Assembly: GCA_036250195.1 (NCBI GenBank)
Contig: JAVHZZ010000005.1
Span: forward strand, 125,616,098-125,680,097
Length of the DNA stretch: 64,000 nucleotides
From: Mixophyes australis
Lineage: Eukaryota; Chordata; Amphibia; Anura; Limnodynastidae
Reading direction: 5' to 3'
Shown here: piece after piece, positions 44,826 through 56,049 of the stretch
Layout of the letters: each line of letters begins with the position of its first letter
Position numbering within the stretch: position 1 is the first letter of the stretch
Made by a program: the position numbers and the translations under genes
The notes under the pieces: generated by a model
What the model was told of the DNA's origin: nothing
Seen by the model: only the letters and a program-made list of their open reading frames with translations
The model's database searches: none

Positions 44826-45445
44826 AAAATCACAATGTTATTGCTTAGTCAGAAAATATATAGAATATAAAAGTTACTCTCAATTATAATGGTAAATTGA
44901 ACAGTAAATCCTAGATGTCCCATTTACTTCAGTTATGAAATGTTGGCAATCGGTCTAGCGCTTAGACATCATTGGCTGCAAAATATTTCCAAAACACACA
45001 GTGGTGGATGCATTTGAGAAAAGGAACCAAATGTCTTTTTTTATAAAAAAAACAAAAAACTTTATTGATTTTCTAAATGCAGTGTCAGATTAAAAGAGCA
45101 CAGTACTCTCACAGTAGTTACCTAATTGAGCAGTGCATTCTTACAGGAACTAATGACTAAGTGCTAAGTGTTTGTAATGTGATCCCTCATAAATGGAGCC
45201 ATAACATTATTTATTTATGCTCACAGTGGCCTATACATAAACCAATGGTAGACTACTTTCTTCATGAGGCCGAGCTCTATAAGTCATAAGACAATTGCTG
45301 TAAAAAATGATGACATGTTGGTATAATGTTTATGATTGTAAAGAAAAGTAGCTTCCAGACGAATCTTGCAGTGTTGCTCATTCTTCAAATAAAGACACAA
45401 CCATCACAGTATAAGTTAGGACATAATTTAAATTTAAACATTAAG
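44826..45445. other. No gene seen
   Basis: AT-rich non-coding sequence. Confidence 0.4.
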
Positions 45446-45645
45446 GGTCTGATACAGAATGGGATGTAAGACTGTTTTTTAGTGTAAAATACGCAATTTT
45501 GCACTGCGAATGCCCACAAAGGAAACACACACAGATACAGAGATACATGCATCTGAAACTTGCAGCTCCTTATAACTTGAGAGGCGTAAAAGTGGGGGCA
45601 ATGGGCGTTTTAAAGTAAGTCGAGTACAGTAAAGGCATATACAAT
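45446..45645 (+). repeat. GGTCTGATACAGAATG repeat, related to 46681-47050
   Basis: It shares the opening (GGGTCTGATACAGAATGGGA against GGGCCTGATTCATTATTACA), a 'CCTTATAACTTGAGAGGCGT' block (TGCCTATAACTTGAAGGGC in the other) and a GTGGGGGCAATGGGCGTTTT stretch. Approximate family match only. Confidence 0.4.
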
Positions 45646-45789
45646 ATGTAATATGTCATGTGTTATATTATACATATAACATGATATATGAAAAATGAGT
45701 GAAATTTAATACAATAGTAACATAGACCAGAGTCACGTTTCTAGACATCTATAATACTAAAAACAGATATTAAAGTTAATGAAGGCCAA

Positions 45790-46560
45790 TTAAGCAAGTT
45801 AGTTCCCCAAGAGAAGAGGTGTACAGTGAGAAAAGTAAAGGGCCAAGAACAGATTCTTCTGGAACCCCAACAGATAATGGGAGTGGAGGGGAAGATGTGC
45901 CAGAAGTAGAAACACTAAAGAACCAGCAGGTAGGAAGTGAACCAGGAAGAACTGTGCCACGAAGGCCATTGGAGTGAAGGTTGTGTAGGAGAAGAGGGGG
46001 ATCAACAGTGTTAAAAGCAGTAGAGAGATCAAGGAGAATGAGTATAGAGAAATTACCTTTATATATTGACCACTTTTGTGAGAGCAGTTTCAGTGGGATG
46101 TTGGGAATGATTTGCCTAATTCCAGTGAGTCAAGAATAAAGTGAAAGGAGATAAAGTGAGACAGGTGGTTGTATACCAATCACTCAAGTAGTTTGGAGGC
46201 AAAGTGAAGGAGGGTAATAGGGCTGTATTTGGAGAGAGAGGTTGGAATAAGAGACGGTTTCTTTCCAATTGGTGAGATGAGTTCATGGTTAAAAGAGGAT
46301 GAAAATGTGCTAATAAAGGGAGACAGGTTGAAGATGTGAGCTAGAGGTGGTCATGCATTGGGGGAGCAGAGAAGTTGGGCGGGAATAGGCTTGAGGGGAC
46401 AGATTGTATGGTGTGGTGAGGTGAGTGCAGAGACTTTGCTTTCAGCTACTGGAGATAATGAATTAAGTGTGGATGGGGGAGTAAAGGTGAAGAAGGGTAG
46501 AGTATGTGGAATATGGCATAAGGAAATATCTTGTCAAATTATAACAATTCTGTCTTTGAA
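45790..46560 (-). pseudogene. L2-type LINE reverse-transcriptase fragment, antisense
   Basis: On the minus strand about 46035-45930 reads [15 protein letters not shown], the catalytic-Asp motif of L2/CR1-clade reverse transcriptases, and 45880-45800 reads [20 protein letters not shown], the following motif. The upstream part (46560-46100) retains scattered blocks of the finger region in changing frames. The enzyme would copy LINE RNA at a nicked genomic site. Several frame changes make it non-functional. No endonuclease domain or 3' tail is present. Confidence 0.75.
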
Positions 46561-46680
46561 CTAGGTGGGAAAAGGATTGTGAAGGAGGAAGGGAGAGAAG
46601 GTGCAGGTGTGCAGAGAAGTTAGTTGAATGTGTGAAATAGGCAACGTGGGTTAGAATACTGGGTGGATATTAGAGTTTTG

Positions 46681-47060
46681 GGGCCTGATTCATTATTACA
46701 TGTAAGACCCATTGCACACCGTGGGGTAAATGTATCAAGCTGAGAGTTTTCCGACGGGTTTGAAAAACCAATCAGATTCTAGCTATCATTTATTTAGTGC
46801 ATCATACAAAATGATAGCTAGAATCTGATTGGTTGCTATAGGCAACATCTCCACTTTTCAAACCCACTGGAAAACTCTCAGCTTGATACATTTACCCCCG
46901 TATCTTGTGTGAAATTGCTCTGCACACTCTCAGAAACAGACAACGCAATAGCATGCAATTCAAATCCAACGCAAATTACATTTTCGACTGCCTATAACTT
47001 GAAGGGCAGAACGGGGGAGAAAAGAGGAGGAGGCATTTAGGTAAAGGAGTGCCAAGGTCG
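46681..47060 (+). repeat. GGGCCTGATTCATTAT repeat interrupted by a palindromic MITE
   Basis: Begins GGGCCTGATTCATTATTACA, is interrupted at 46723-46898, and resumes CGTATCTTGTGTGAAATTGC. Related blocks occur at 45446. Confidence 0.45.
46723..46898. mobile_element. Palindromic MITE, clean copy
   Basis: The arms GGGGTAAATGTATCAAGCTG … and its inverse run nearly to the centre; the left arm lacks about 24 bp (GTGGAGATGTTGCCTATAGC region) that the right arm has. The trinucleotide CGT flanks both sides (46720-46722, 46899-46901), as expected of a PIF/Harbinger-like 3-bp duplication. Non-coding. Confidence 0.8.
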
Positions 47061-47589
47061 AATACACGCACGTTTGCCTGATTCAAGCTCTGGGCAAAAG
47101 GTACATGCTTTTAGCCATATCACTTGCACCAACTACAAGGTCGGTGTAAGTGTCGACTGATAGTAATAGAGTGGCGTATATGCATGCCCAAACATGTGTT
47201 TGCAAGTAAGAGAATTTGCAAATATACATTTTCTGTAGAGTACACTTTAAGAACATCTTTATTTATGTATTCATGTAGAAACATTTCATTTTTTTTAAAA
47301 TGTATTTTATTAATGATGATAATTTTAGGAATTGTTAATGTGTTATTTTGCTATGTGTTCGGATAGGACTATTTTCACATCTACATTGTGTTTATCCTGC
47401 AGTGTATTATATCTGTCTGCAAATCGCAAATGACGTATAGCCAGAGCATACTTGTACCCATATTCAATATAAACATTTCTTGAGATCCAACAGTAAAAGA
47501 TGGTGACATGAATGGTGCAAATGTTATCAATTAAGCTGCCCTTAGGTACATTTAGGAAAGACCACCACTTTCCAAACAGATGAATATAA
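47061..47589. other. No gene seen
   Basis: Short open frame at 47124-47366 without recognisable content. Confidence 0.4.
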
Positions 47590-48085
47590 TAAATAGATAA
47601 TGTACCTTATAGCGCTAATTGTTCAAGAACAAGATGTAATAAAATGTTCCTCAACAATAGATGAAGATAGTCCTCAATGTGATGGAACACTGAAACAAAC
47701 TCCAAAAACATACAGATATAGAATAGTATTGTATGGGCATAAGATGACAACAATAAACTCTAAAATGTCACACAGGGGTGGATCCCTCTTCCAGTTTCAT
47801 GCAATCATGATTGCCCTTCTCTCGAGTGAATAAACCACGTGGGGGAATTCCCTTAGGAAATGTGCTTACAAGATCATAATTAAGGCACATCAGATCAGGA
47901 ATTTGGAATGATTTCCTGCTGCACTTCCACCTTCAGAAGCCTTCAATACTCCCCACATACGGACGTATGTTTTTGGAGTTTGTTTCAGTGTTCCATCACA
48001 TTAAGGACTATCTTCATTTATCGTGAGGAACATTTTATTACATCTTGTTCTTGACAATTAGCACTGTAAGGTACATTATCTATTT
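47590..48085. mobile_element. Foldback element with ~120-bp arms
   Basis: 47590-47715 and 47968-48085 are inverted copies: AAATAGATAATGTACCTTAT, AAGAACAAGATGTAATAAAA, TGATGGAACACTGAAACAAA and CTCCAAAAACATAC each reappear inverted in order. About 250 bp of unique sequence lies between. The arms have a few substitutions and 1-bp indels. No target duplication was found. Confidence 0.8.
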
Positions 48086-49830
48086 AGTATATTTCTTGAG
48101 ATACGCTTGTTCTTGAATGTGGGGGTACAGATGTGCAATTTACATCCAATTTTAAAAAACACAATTTGTGTTTTCATTGCATTCGACAATCAGGCTCTTG
48201 AAGTATGTTTATTTAGCAATTGAAAGGGCAGTGCTGTAAAGATGAAAGGATGAAATTATAGTGAAGGAAATCGGGATAGGAATGAGGTTTTCTCCAGTGG
48301 CGTTTTGAAATGTGTGAGCACTTTTACAGGTAGTTGTCCGTTTGGTGCGCTATGGAGAACCCAGGATCAAAGAGGTGAAAACAGCTGAGGTTCGCAATGG
48401 GCTACTGAGGCTCCAAGGATGAGATGAGGGACTTCCTTTCAACCAAAAGACTTGGTGTCTTGGGGATCGTGTTTGCCTGACAAAAGTGGGGTGACACTTA
48501 AAATGAATGACTGCTTGCCGGCAGTAGGAGAAAGTAAAGACTGAGAAATGATGTCTTGCTGTGGGGGTCATTGTCAGTTAACTTTGGGTACTCTCTTCAC
48601 TGTTGGGTGAAGGCAGATAGTCTGTTGGTGCCCTGACATATTCCCAGTAGGGTAAAAAAAATAAAAAATGCAAATGATGTCACCGTTCATTTTCAAAGTA
48701 CTTCATAGCAGCCTTTACTATGGGTTTGCTTCCATTTTGCTTAGCTACAGACAGGACAAACAAAAACATACCCTCAAAGAGTATATAAGCCAGCTCCTCC
48801 TCTGCCTCCAAGTCAATTTAGTACTTCCCAAGATGTTTTCTAAAACATAAAAGCATATAATACAACCTGGGAATATCCTAGCCTGGTGAGACCTCTCACC
48901 ACAGATACATCCTACAGATGGGTGAGATCTTTCCTATTAATTGTACCGATATCTACACCTTTGATATCTCGTTTAACTTGGTTTATTAGGTGTACTGGCC
49001 TATTCCCTTTTGTTGCATGATAATGAGGCTGTACTTGCTGTGATTAAACAAGGTATTAATATCACCTCAACCAGTCTGCACCTCGTTTCTCACAAATTGT
49101 GGACTATAAAAACACATACTTTACAAGCCTTCTGGTTCATGGTGATTGTCAATCATATTTAAACTTGTATATATTGTATTTTTAAGTGGTAATATGTCTG
49201 ACAGCATGGATTTTATATTGTATATACATGCAGACTAGTCCATTGTTTCAGCCTAGGTAAAAGGATTATTTTACACCATTACTGAGTGAATGTACATCAC
49301 ACCAGAATATATCATGTTTTAAGATGGGGAAAAGGTCCACAGAGAGAGCTCTACTTTTTGTGAAAAGGTAAACACAGAAAATGATCAGACAGGTCCTGAA
49401 ACTCCTGAGAAGGTCACTTCTGCCTTTAAAAGACAGCTCCTGAGAACAGCCAATGGGCATTCACTACCCAGTGATAGCTGAAGTATGGCTGGTGTTGTGA
49501 TCTAGGTCTCTGCCAGGAAACAGGGAACGGACAGTTGGTCTCTGGAGCACTGCCTTTGTCCTGATCTATCAATACAGGACTTGGGGAGCTGTGTTTCTGC
49601 TTTGCTCGTAGCCTCAAAGAAGAGAGGGTCTGCATCCCAGGAGAAGTGTGGATAGAATGAACCCCCTGAGAGTGGCAAGGATACTGGTGAGGTGTTTTCA
49701 TTATACCCTGTATGTTGTCTGTGCCAGACTGTAGTGCTGTTTGTTAGGGGCTATTATTTAAATATTATTATTGCTATTTGGTGCTACCAGTTTGTTAAAC
49801 ACAGTTATATTATTTTGGATATTGCCTGGG
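48086..49830. other. No gene seen
   Basis: Mixed non-coding sequence. No repeat family named and no supported coding frame. Confidence 0.4.
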
Positions 49831-49832
49831 TG

Positions 49833-50469
49833 TGTCACAGAATTTAGCAGGGATGGACGCTAACCCGTTTTATCGCAATTGAACAGGGAGGCGCAGAGTC
49901 TGAGATAGTTTGAGCTAAGCTGCAGAGGGTACGTAGGTCACGGTTCTCCAAGACAGTCACCAGTGTAGCGACAGCAGTAGACAGGCGTAGTCGTACGGTC
50001 CAGGTCAGAGTCAGCTGAGCAGAGCTGACACAGAGGATCCAGATAGTAGTCAGGTCAAGCCAATAATTGAACCAGCCAGTCAACAAGGTACAAATCGTTA
50101 CACAGGAGAGAAGTAGAGAACAAGCCGAATCAGAACCGAAGTATGCAGGAACAAAGGTAACAGGAGACGCTGGAGCAGGCTGTGAACCAATACTCTGGCA
50201 CCCTAATGGCGCAAGAGGATTCTATATAAGCAATAAGGTGCACCCTGATTGGGTGAATGAGATTTGGCAGTCAGACATGCTGAACACCAACAAGTGAGTG
50301 GGGAAAGCATCCTGTTGGTTGCCTAGCAACAGGATGCGAGTTTGCTGAGCATGCGCATGCATATTGTGCATAGGGAGCGTCCTGTTGCTAGGCAATGGTA
50401 CGCAGCTGTCAGATGGACACAGGCGTCCATCTCCTGCACCTAGTGTCAGTGCGGAGACGACACCTGACA
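49833..50469. repeat. Possible solo LTR
   Basis: The segment starts TGTCACAG and ends CCTGACA and has the GC-rich, CTGTTGCTAGGCAA-containing look of amphibian gypsy LTRs (CCTGTTGGTTGCCTAGCAAC, then GCGTCCTGTTGCTAGGCAAT). The flanks GGGTG and AGGAG do not match, and an AATAAA lies outside at 50523. The boundaries are therefore guesses. Confidence 0.3.
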
Positions 50470-50569
50470 AGGAGATTTTTAACCTTGGACGGGTACTGGG
50501 TATGCCAACTGTGCAGTACAGAGTAATAAACTAAGCCCAGTATCATCACGCTTGCCTTGCCAGATATAG

Positions 50570-51900
50570 AATTTTTGCACATCTTTCTTCTGACAATAAT
50601 TTTTGTATGGTGTCTATTTGGATTCCCAGAAATTTCATCTGTTGGTACAAGATGACTCTTTCTTATTCAATACCCATCCATGTTGTTGTATAAAACTTCA
50701 CTTCTAAACTGGGCTGTTCTGAGGCTGATTATTTTACAATGATGACGCCCAGATATGACCATATTTTGATCCTTGCTTCCTTAATTCTGCCACCAATGTA
50801 AGTAACACCTTGGCTAAAATTCTCAGGGATGTTGCCAGACCAAAAAGTAGGCATGGCAACTGAATATGTCACCCCATTATTCAGAGGCTAAGAAATCTCC
50901 CTTGCTGTAATCCTACAGGAACATTAAAGTAAAAACCCAGAAGGTCTATGGATATCATAAAGTCTGCTTTGCTGATGGCTCTTACAATGGAATTCACTGA
51001 TTTCATTTTAAAATATTTGGTCCCAAACAAACTTCTCAAATCCAAAACCTTGCAAAAAGGCTGCTGAATTTTTCTACAAATTGGAACATTTTGGAATAAA
51101 AAACCCTTTGTTTTGCTCCTAGGACATATTAGATTGCTTTGATCTTCAATAAACATTGAAACTTTCATATAACACTTCCATCTCTACTTTGTTAGATGGA
51201 GGTTTTGACCAGCCAAAGAAATTTCCTTTATGGAAATGACTGAATTCCATTCTGTATCCCCTTTTTATAATGTCCAAAACCCACTGATTTGAGCTGGAGT
51301 GGATGTGAATGTGCGTTTCTGCCCCCTATTGATTTCATTGAGAGTTGTTCCTGATAATAGCCATTGTTGTGTATTGTGATTTGTTCTTCCTTCCTTAGGT
51401 CTGAATGGCCGAAAGGACTGTTTAGGTACAGTATATAAATTTTGGCTGGAATTTTGCCTTCCTGGATTATAATTCTTTGTCTCACTGAACTGCTGCTGAG
51501 AGGATGAAGATGGAAAATTTTCAGTCCTGCGATCTTGTTTCAATCTGTTTGATTTCCCACCAGACATGTTCCGCATCATAGTATCGAATGTTTCTACAAA
51601 AAGAACTCCTTTAAATGGAGGGTTAGCAAGAGCTATGGCGATGCCATATACTCTCTCTGAGGGGGCATTTTTGTTTGACATGTCTCTAGTTAAACAAAAT
51701 TGAAGCAAACCCATTGTAAAAGCTGGTATTGAGGAGTGAAGGGGAAAGTTATTATCAGCAAAACCAACACAGTACAACAGTGATGGGTGCTCCTGAGATG
51801 AAATATTGCCATGGACTTCTGGCAGTGAAAGAGTTAAATAATCCTTTATGTCATGCTGACTCCCCTAAAAGCAACGGTCTTTGGCAAGAGCTAGAGTATA
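50570..51900 (-). pseudogene. DIRS-type retrotransposon fragment (Gag-like, reverse transcriptase, RNase H start)
   Basis: DIRS elements use a tyrosine recombinase in place of an integrase. On the minus strand 51777-51265 is an open Gag-like frame (FVETFDTMMRNMSGGKSNR). Near 51250 GYRMEFSHF fits the segment preceding DIRS reverse transcriptase. 51168-50881 holds VLDLRSL and FMISIDLLGFYFNVPV (palm motif A). About 50880-50760 reads LPCLLFGLATSLRILAKVL (motif B region) and LVAELRKQGSK. Near 50640-50590 a LGIQIDT-like piece follows. Frames change repeatedly and stops occur. No tyrosine recombinase or split repeats were found, so this is a truncated dead copy. Identification is by motif order. Confidence 0.7.
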
Positions 51901-52183
51901 TTGCTTAACTGCAAACCAATTTTTCCTGTAAATGAAGAAGCACTGTTCCAATTTTAGGCAACACTTCACAATTAAACATCTCAGTGAATTTTCAATATAT
52001 AAAAAGAATAATTGCAAGAAGTCATTGTAGAAAACATGCAGTACTCTGACATTAAGATAGTGGTCAGTGGTTGAAGTGGAAATTTAGAAACAGCGGTATG
52101 AAAATGTACGTCTATGGAATTTAATAGCTTTACAATGAAGGCAGTAGGAAAATTAGCTGTTTGGCATACCACCGTGCACCAGC

Positions 52184-52490
52184 CAGTGGCGGATCCAGGG
52201 GGGGGGGAGCGATCGGGGCGATTGCCCCCCCCCCCCTACCAGGGGCTTGCTGCCGACAGCTGCACACTGTGCAGGTCCGTTCAGCAGTGACAGTGTGCTG
52301 CCCGGCTGCTCTGATTGTGTTTTAAACACACAATCAGAGCAGCGGGACAGCACACTGCCACTGCTGAACGGACCTGCACATACTGTGCAGCCACCGGCAG
52401 CCTTAGACATCAGAAAGGGGGCGAGGCCTAAGTCGCCCCCCCCCCCCCTAAAATCGCCCCGGGTAGGACAAATGTCTAGATCCGCCCCTG
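52184..52490. mobile_element. Foldback hAT-like MITE
   Basis: Ends CAGTGGCGGATCCAG and the inverse of CAGGGGCGGATCTAG. The interior is nearly all inverted repeat: 52247-52315 (GCTGCCGACAGCTGCACACT …) mirrors 52325-52405. C- and G-tracts lie just inside each end. No matching 8-bp flanks were found (GCACCAGC and TAATTTAT), so the superfamily is inferred from the termini. Confidence 0.7.
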
Positions 52491-53380
52491 TAATTTATAG
52501 AAATCTGATTAATACACAGTCCAATTTAGATTGTTGTAGCCTGCCCAATCTGGTCTATAAAATTAATGTGCTCATCCCTATTACCAGATACTATATGATT
52601 AATATGACCTATGATACACAGAACTAATGATAAAAGTTTACTAATATATATGCTTAATTGATCTAATCTCAAGAACAGTGTCAATATGTAAAGTATGCGT
52701 CATTCTAAACTACAGAACTAGATAGAATCAGTTGAACACAGATGCAAATAAACTGGTAACTATGAAAACCCCACACTTTTTTTTTTACAGCACACATGCC
52801 TGCCATCGAAAAAAAATTTAAAATAATGGTTTATGCTATGTCTTTGTCTGAATAAAGTGTAGCCATCCCCGAGATAAAGACGCACTGAGTCAAGCAATTA
52901 AATAGCTAAATAAATGAATCAGCAGAGCAGAAGTGGCAAATGTAATTACTGCTTAACTCTAGGAAGGGGAAATAATTATGGGGTTCATGAACCACATGTC
53001 ACTTGTCTCCCAAACCATGTGTTTTGATTATTCTAGATCAGGCTCTACGGCTACAGTGGCATTTTTCAGTTTAGTGATGAAATCTCATGAGTGTAATCAT
53101 TTAAGTAAGTACAATGGGACTTGACGCAATATATTTTGGAATAAATAACACCTTGATGTGTTCTCTATTTCAATGAGCATTTCCTAAAATGTGGCATCAT
53201 AGAACTGAAAGAAATCATTGCACTACAACATAATTAAAAATCACTTGAGTAGCAGAGGTTATAGGAAACAATGTCTTACAAAGTAAGTATTCTGTTATGC
53301 AAGTATTTTTTATATTGTTCAACTAAAAATTGCAGATACAGAGACCTCTTAAGACAAAAAGATAAGGCCCAGTTGAAATC
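52491..53380. other. No gene seen
   Basis: AT-rich non-coding sequence. Confidence 0.4.
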
Positions 53381-53682
53381 ATATCAAAGAAACATAGAGT
53401 TGCGCAGAAGTATCCAAATTCGTCATTTAATATTTGAGATATTTAAATGCCGATTTGGGTACTTCTGCGCAACTCTATGGGGCATATTCAATTAGCTTTC
53501 CGGTTCTGCGCAGTATTTCCGTTAATACGGTACCGCATTAACGCAGATTTTCGTACGTACCCTATGGGCTGCGAATGAAAATCCACATTATTGCGGTACC
53601 GTGGATTGACTACGCGGCCCATTCCGGCGTGATCCCGCGGACCGGAAAGCTAATTGAATATGCCCCTATGTTTCTTTGATAT
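53381..53682. mobile_element. Palindromic element interrupted by a second MITE
   Basis: ATATCAAAGAAACATAGAGT and GTTGCGCAGAAGTA on the left are mirrored by TACTTCTGCGCAACTCTAT before, and GTTTCTTTGATAT after, the inner MITE. Removing the inner element and one TAT restores a continuous palindrome. Confidence 0.8.
53479..53666. mobile_element. Inner MITE, GGGGCATATTCAATTAGC termini
   Basis: The termini are perfect inverses for at least 25 bp (GGGGCATATTCAATTAGCTT then TCCGG). TAT is duplicated (53476-53478, 53667-53669), a 3-bp target duplication. The interior carries further inverted blocks (GCGGTACCG, GGTACCGC). Confidence 0.82.
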
Positions 53683-54185
53683 TGTCTATATGGAGGATTA
53701 ACACTGCCTCCGTTTTGAGTTGCTGCATTTGATGCCCAGGGGTTATTGTTATTATTTAGATTTATGTGTTTTATATTAGCGCTAGAGATTGAGTTTGGTT
53801 GATCCAGTTCAAATCATGCAGCAAAGTATGGATTTCTGAGCTCGTAAATAAAAACTCATTAGAATTATTGGAAACTATAAAATAATTGCAATATTATGAA
53901 GAGGCAATGAAGGCCTATCATAAAAGTGAAGCAAAAAGTAAAAGGGGAACAGATGCCTTCATCTTTTTCAGTACAGTATAGAAAATAGTAAGTAGTGCTA
54001 TTTTTGGCTCAGATGACACGCCTAATAAATACCATAATATAATTGTGTCCTGGGCTGCATCTTGATGAAATTAACTGTGTTTGTACACTGATAATGTGAG
54101 CCCCAAAATAGTAATAAAAAACAATATCCACAAAAAGTGATGAAAATGTTTTGGAAAGCATTTTTGGAAAACATAATAAAATGTG
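53683..54185. other. No gene seen
   Basis: AT-rich non-coding sequence. Confidence 0.4.
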
Positions 54186-54189
54186 TACA

Positions 54190-54713
54190 TTTCATTAAAT
54201 CAAGCTCGCTTTTAGGTGTAATCCTTGACTCACACCTATCCTTTGTTCCCCACATTGACTCTATATCTAAATCCTGCTACATACATCTAAAGAACATTTC
54301 CAGAATTCGCACATATCTCACGTAAGACACTGCAAAAACCTTAATTCATGCACTTATCATCTCCGGCATTGACTATTGCATTTTCCTCCTTACTGGTCTT
54401 CCCAAAAACAGACTCAAACCCCTACAATCTATTTTGCACGCTGCGGCAAGACTGATTTTCCTTGCAAATCGTTAGTCCTCTGTTGAATCACTCTGTATGT
54501 CTCTATACTCTCTGCCTGTTCTGTACCGAATCCAATATAAAATACTTTTACTAACCTACAAGGCCATCAACAAAGATGCACCAACATACATCTCCTCTCT
54601 TGTCTCAAAATATCTCCCAACTCGGCAACTCCGTTCTACACAAGATCTGCGTCTCTCATCCACCCTCATTACATCCTCCCCTTCCCGGTCACAGGACTTT
54701 TTTTGGGCTGCAC
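54190..54713 (+). pseudogene. L2 LINE reverse-transcriptase C-terminal part (upstream of insertion)
   Basis: LLGVILDSHLSFVPHIDSIS followed by CYIHLKNISRIRTYL is the C-terminal region of L2-clade reverse transcriptase. Then LIISGIDYC, LQSILHAAARLIF and YKILLLTYKAINKDAPTYI come in the expected order. Several stops (for example after RTYLT) show decay. The coding region breaks at 54713, where the chromovirus is inserted, and resumes at 60083. The 5' part of the LINE is absent, as usual for truncated LINE copies. Confidence 0.85.
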
Positions 54714-55161
54714 TGTCACGAGCCACGGCGGTACTCACAGCCGCCGCGGCTCGCTTCTCATGCGCCCCAGCGTCACGGCCGTCACCTTGACGACCGGGAC
54801 GTCATTTCCTCTTCCTGTCCGGCCGTCACCAGGGCAAGGGCCGGACGCTAGTACACTAGCGCTGCGTCCCGGCGGTGCTGGTAGCCGGGCGCATGCGCAT
54901 AGCAGGCAGCCTGTGGGCTGATTCTATGAGGCTGATTAACAGGCATTAGCCTGCAACTGTGCAGGTCAGGGGCAAGCCCTGATTGGCCCTGCTGGATACT
55001 AGTAAATTAGCCTGCAGGAATGTGTTCAACTGCTGATTGGTCTGTGTCTGTATTTAAGGCAATGAGGTCTGCTGCCTCATTGCCGGTTATAGCTCCAGTG
55101 AACACCTGATTGGCAGATTAGACTCCGGGTTGTGTTGTGCTGGCTGGAGGGGTTCCTAACA
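54714..55161 (+). repeat. 5' LTR of the chromovirus, internally deleted
   Basis: Begins TGTCACGAGCC and ends CCTAACA. It matches the 3' LTR throughout except that about 313 bp, corresponding to 59698-60011, are missing at 55094. The CTGTATTTAAGGCAATGAGG promoter-like block is retained near 55047. Confidence 0.93.
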
Positions 55162-55194
55162 TTATAACCGGCCTCACACTGAGACGAGGTAGTG

Positions 55195-56049
55195 ATGGAT
55201 GAAAGCGGATCCATACCGTCTCCGGCACAAGCCTTAGCAGGCCATGTTGAGTCCCTGTACCAGATGATCCAGGGATCGGCTGAGCCTTTGTCCGTTCAGG
55301 AGGAACTTGCAAAAACCTCGCAATCCACTCCGGATTCCACCTGTGAACCCAAAATGAATTTACCGGACCGGTTCTCCGGAAATAGATCCCTGTTCCGGAA
55401 TTTCAGGGAGAGCTGCAAGCTCTATTTTCGGTTGAGACCCCGCTCCTCCGGTACAGAGCAACAAAGAGTTGGGATTATCATTTCCCTTCTACAGGGTGAC
55501 CCCCAGTCCTGGGCTTTTTCCTTGCCGCAGACCAGTCCTGCAATGCAGTCAGTAGACGCTTTCTTCGAGGCATTAGGTCTACTATATGATGACCCGGACC
55601 GTATGGCCTCCGCTGAAGCTCATCTATGGGCCTTGAAACAAGGCCGGCGGTAAGCAGAAGAATACTGCGCTGAATTTCGTAGATGGTCACCTGATAGTGG
55701 ATGGAATGACCACGCCTTCCGTAGTCAGTTCCGTCTAGGCCTGTCGGAACAGATTAAAGACTCTTTGGTGCAATACCCGACTCCTACCTCATTGGAGGAT
55801 CTGATGCACCTCGCCATTAAAATTGACAGAAGAATTAAGGAGCGCAAGTCTGAGAAGGAGGCATCTTCTCTTCCATCTGCCTTGATTCCTGTTGTCACGG
55901 ATGACGAGGAACCTATGCAACTTGGAGCGTATCGTCTCTCCCCTGAGGAGAAAGACAGGAGGCGATCACAAGGCCTATGTCTTTATTGTGCCACTAAGGG
56001 CCATTTCTCCCATTCCTGCCCTAACAAGCTGGGAAAAGAGCATGCCTAG
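55195..56049 (+). pseudogene. Chromovirus Gag with one internal stop
   Basis: Gag packages the element RNA. The ATG at 55195 (MDESGSIPSPAQALAG) is about 30 bp after the LTR. The capsid-like region (MNLPDRFSGNRSLFRNFRES through LEDLMHLAIKIDRRI) resembles Sushi-type Gag, the family from which mammalian RTL/PEG10 genes were domesticated. A CCHC knuckle CLYCATKGHFSHSC lies near 55979-56020. A TAA at 55651-55653 interrupts the frame, which otherwise reads on to the TAG at 56047. About 285 codons, a normal length for Sushi Gag. Confidence 0.88.
56031..56037 (+). promoter_or_regulatory. -1 frameshift heptamer GGGAAAA at the gag-pol overlap
   Basis: In the gag frame the codons are CTG GGA AAA GAG. 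Slipping back one base gives GGG AAA, and this frame is open from here into protease, whereas gag stops 10 nt later. The pattern X-XXY-YYZ is the canonical -1 slippery form; the related PEG10 gene uses GGGAAAC. Use is inferred. Confidence 0.75.

Noticed and set aside
52153..52627. Open frames of 85 and 126 codons over the foldback MITE
   Set aside because: They encode mirror-image peptides from the two arms of an inverted repeat, the signature of non-coding palindromic DNA.
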